This document shows positions 7,160-8,282 of a stretch of DNA of 8,282 bases, piece after piece. Position numbers and translations under genes: made by a program. The notes under the pieces are model-generated. The model saw nothing but the letters and a program-made list of their open reading frames with translations, searched no databases and was not told where the DNA came from. Location of the stretch: contig OMVH01000154.1 of NCBI GenBank assembly GCA_900314365.1, forward strand, positions 1 to 8,282, written 5' to 3'. The first letter of the stretch is position 1. Each line of letters starts with the position of its first letter. Source of the stretch: an uncultured Prevotella sp. Its GTDB lineage: Bacteria > Bacteroidota > Bacteroidia > Bacteroidales > Bacteroidaceae.

Positions 7160-7197
7160 TCAAACGACCGTCGACCCATTGTACGACGTTCGTTTGA
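7160..7197. repeat. Imperfect inverted repeat (hairpin) after the operon
   Basis: TCAAACGA (7160-7167) and TCGTTTGA (7190-7197) form the outer arms. CGTCG (7169-7173) and CGACG (7184-7188) form an inner stem after one C/T mismatch, with a 10-base loop. No T-run follows it on the + strand, so it is not an obvious terminator in that direction. It could be a second terminator, a processing signal or a protein-binding site. Confidence 0.55.
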
Positions 7198-7417
7198 CCA
7201 TTAGTCTATGAAGACAGACACTAATAGTGGGAAGGGCTAATAGCCGTATGCGCATAGAATGCTCATATGCCCACCCTGGACATTTCGATACCACAACAGT
7301 AACAAGACAATCTTCATGAAAAATGAGTTAAACAAGAACATAGCAAGCCCCCTAACTCCACGTCGCCGCCTCACCAGCTCCCTCACACCCCAACCTTTGC
7401 CAGGCCTTAACTCTCAT

Positions 7418-7453
7418 TTGTAAGCAAAAGCGTTAATCTTCGTGTGCTTACAA
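7418..7453. repeat. Perfect 9-bp inverted repeat with alternative pairing
   Basis: TTGTAAGCA (7418-7426) and TGCTTACAA (7445-7453) are exact reverse complements around an 18-base loop. The right arm can instead pair locally, TGCTT (7445-7449) with AAGCA (7452-7456), though that loop of two bases is very tight in RNA. No T-run follows. It lies about 150-190 bases upstream of the SusC -7 boxes, so as DNA it would fit an operator. Confidence 0.5.
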
Positions 7454-7529
7454 GCATTAAGAATTATCAAATTCGAGCAAACGATTGCAAATTTGTATTT
7501 CCTACGCTTTTATCCTTAGTTAGTCTCAG

Positions 7530-7541
7530 TGTGCGCGCACA
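7530..7541. promoter_or_regulatory. 12-bp perfect GC-rich palindrome, possible operator
   Basis: TGTGCGCGCACA is a perfect palindrome in otherwise AT-rich DNA. Together with its flanks it forms a 14-base run of strictly alternating purine and pyrimidine (7529-7542). It lies about 65 bases upstream of the first -7 box of the SusC-like gene, a reasonable place for an activator site. No regulator family is identified. Confidence 0.4.
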
Positions 7542-7606
7542 TTGTTAAGAAAGTCAAAAGAGCGAAGTTTTAACAGTTCCGAGGCAGTTTTTATGAAATG
7601 ATTACG

Positions 7607-7630
7607 TACTTTTGCACTCGCTTAACTTTG
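7607..7630 (+). promoter_or_regulatory. Tandem -7 boxes for the SusC-like gene
   Basis: Two TAnnTTTG matches lie 16 bases apart: TACTTTTG (7607-7614) and TAACTTTG (7623-7630), each followed by CAC. They predict transcription starts near 7621 and 7637 and a leader of roughly 110-127 bases before the ATG at 7748. Neither has a good -33 TTTG at the usual distance, which suits a promoter needing an activator, although that is inference. Confidence 0.6.
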
Positions 7631-7687
7631 CACCAACCCTTTTAACGGGATAACAACAAAGAATCAACTACAATAAGATTAGTCTTG

Positions 7688-7701
7688 AATGCCTTGGCAT
7701 T
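7688..7701 (+). repeat. Small inverted repeat in the SusC-like gene leader
   Basis: AATGCC (7688-7693) and GGCATT (7696-7701) are exact reverse complements separated by TT. The element lies in the presumed 5' untranslated leader, 46 bases before the start codon. As RNA the two-base loop would have to open to about four bases. It could be a binding site or a weak leader hairpin. Confidence 0.3.
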
Positions 7702-7747
7702 TGGGATATATACTAACGTAATTACATTATATCTAAATTCAGCAATC

Positions 7748-8282
7748 ATGAGTAAAATTCAAAGATTCCTGTCGGAGACTGCTCATAAGCTCTGTATGCT
7801 TGTTGCAGTAGGTCTGATGACGGCGTTCTCATTGGAGACTTATGCTACCCAGCCCGCTTCCTCACAAGGAGTTCAGGGTTCTGAGGCCGTTCAACAAAAG
7901 CACAACGTCAAGGTGACTGTGACTGATGGCAACAACGATCCCATCATCGGTGCAAGCGTGGTGGTGGCTTCCACCAAAGCAGGTGGCATCACGGATGTTG
8001 ACGGCCGCTGCACTGTCAAGGCCGAAGCCGGCGACGAGCTGCAGATTTCCTACATCGGCTTTATAGCACAGACTGTGAAGGTGGGCAGTTCCTCTACCAT
8101 CAACGTGACCATGAAGGAAGACAACCAGCAGATTGACGAGGTTGTCGTCGTAGGTTATGGTACGATGCGCAAGAGCGATGTCACAGGCTCTATCTCCGTG
8201 GCCAAAGGCGACGAACTGGCAAAGAACCAGAACTTCTCGGCTCTCGACAACCTTCGCGGTAAGGCCGCTGGTGTCAACGTGT
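7748..8282 (+). CDS. SusC/RagA-family TonB-dependent outer-membrane receptor (5' part)
   Basis: The first 178 codons are present; the gene runs off the right edge. SusC/RagA proteins are outer-membrane barrels that import glycans or peptides with a SusD-type lipoprotein, using TonB energy. A signal peptide spans about residues 1-33 (basic start, hydrophobic LCMLVAVGLMTAF, then AT). A carboxypeptidase-regulatory-like beta-sandwich domain follows at about 53-123, with the hallmark PIIGASVVV and GGITDVDGR segments. The TonB-box region DEVVVVGYG is at 130-138, then RKSDVTGSIS and the start of the plug domain at LDNLRGKAAGVNV. The frame is open from the ATG at 7748 to the end. Full members are about 1000 residues, so most of the plug and all of the barrel are missing here. 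A susD-like gene is expected downstream. The substrate cannot be inferred. Confidence 0.93.
   Translation, partial: MSKIQRFLSETAHKLCMLVAVGLMTAFSLETYATQPASSQGVQGSEAVQQKHNVKVTVTDGNNDPIIGASVVVASTKAGGITDVDGRCTVKAEAGDELQISYIGFIAQTVKVGSSSTINVTMKEDNQQIDEVVVVGYGTMRKSDVTGSISVAKGDELAKNQNFSALDNLRGKAAGVNV

Larger units (their letters stand above)
7198..7606. other. Structured noncoding region upstream of the SusC-like gene
   Basis: No gene is supported, but small symmetric elements are frequent. They include ATTAGT (7200-7205) with ACTAAT (7220-7225), GGCT-aat-AGCC (7235-7245), the palindrome TATGCGCATA (7247-7256), and the two stronger elements listed separately at 7418-7453 and 7530-7541. A 35-codon open frame runs from ATG 7316 to TAA 7423 (begins MKNELNKN, ends GLNSHL). 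It has no promoter box or clear ribosome-binding signal and a proline-, serine- and leucine-rich composition, so I do not call it a gene. The length of this gap, about 680 bases from 7065 to 7747, is unusual beside the other gaps in the window. Confidence 0.5.

Overview
The window looks like chromosomal DNA from a Bacteroidota gut or oral anaerobe, most like Prevotella and its relatives. Three things point that way. There is a SusC/RagA-type TonB-dependent receptor. There is a DUF3737 beta-helix protein. The start regions carry TAnnTTTG promoter -7 boxes, typical of the Bacteroidota primary sigma factor, instead of E. coli-like promoters and strong Shine-Dalgarno sites. All five supported genes are on the + strand. 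Coding DNA is fairly GC-rich, while the intergenic gaps are AT-rich.

Layout. Positions 1-334 are intergenic, with a partial direct repeat, a doubtful 42-codon ORF and a promoter -7 box. 335-3157 encodes a secreted, two-repeat M16 zinc metallopeptidase, followed by a rho-independent terminator (3181-3220). 3380-4561 encodes a DAACS-type symporter with its own good promoter (3320-3350). The longer open frame back to 3206 starts inside the terminator and is not the real start. 4562-4964 is noncoding, with a GC-rich island near 4700-4810 and three ATGTCAT repeats. 5000-5860 (DUF3737, right-handed beta-helix) and 5868-7064 (MalY/PatB-type PLP aminotransferase or C-S lyase) are separated by 7 bp and form an operon, probably ended by a hairpin at 7092-7130. 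7065-7747 is a long structured noncoding region with several inverted repeats and two tandem -7 boxes. 7748 to the window end is the start of a SusC-like receptor, cut off in its plug domain.

The genes do not form one obvious pathway. They are four independent units: periplasmic proteolysis, solute uptake, a two-gene unit of unknown purpose joining a beta-helix protein to a PLP enzyme, and outer-membrane nutrient import. I see no CRISPR, transposase, rRNA, tRNA or clear defence system. The most worthwhile items are the DUF3737/PLP-enzyme operon, the symporter with altered ion- and substrate-site motifs, and the dense inverted repeats upstream of the SusC gene.
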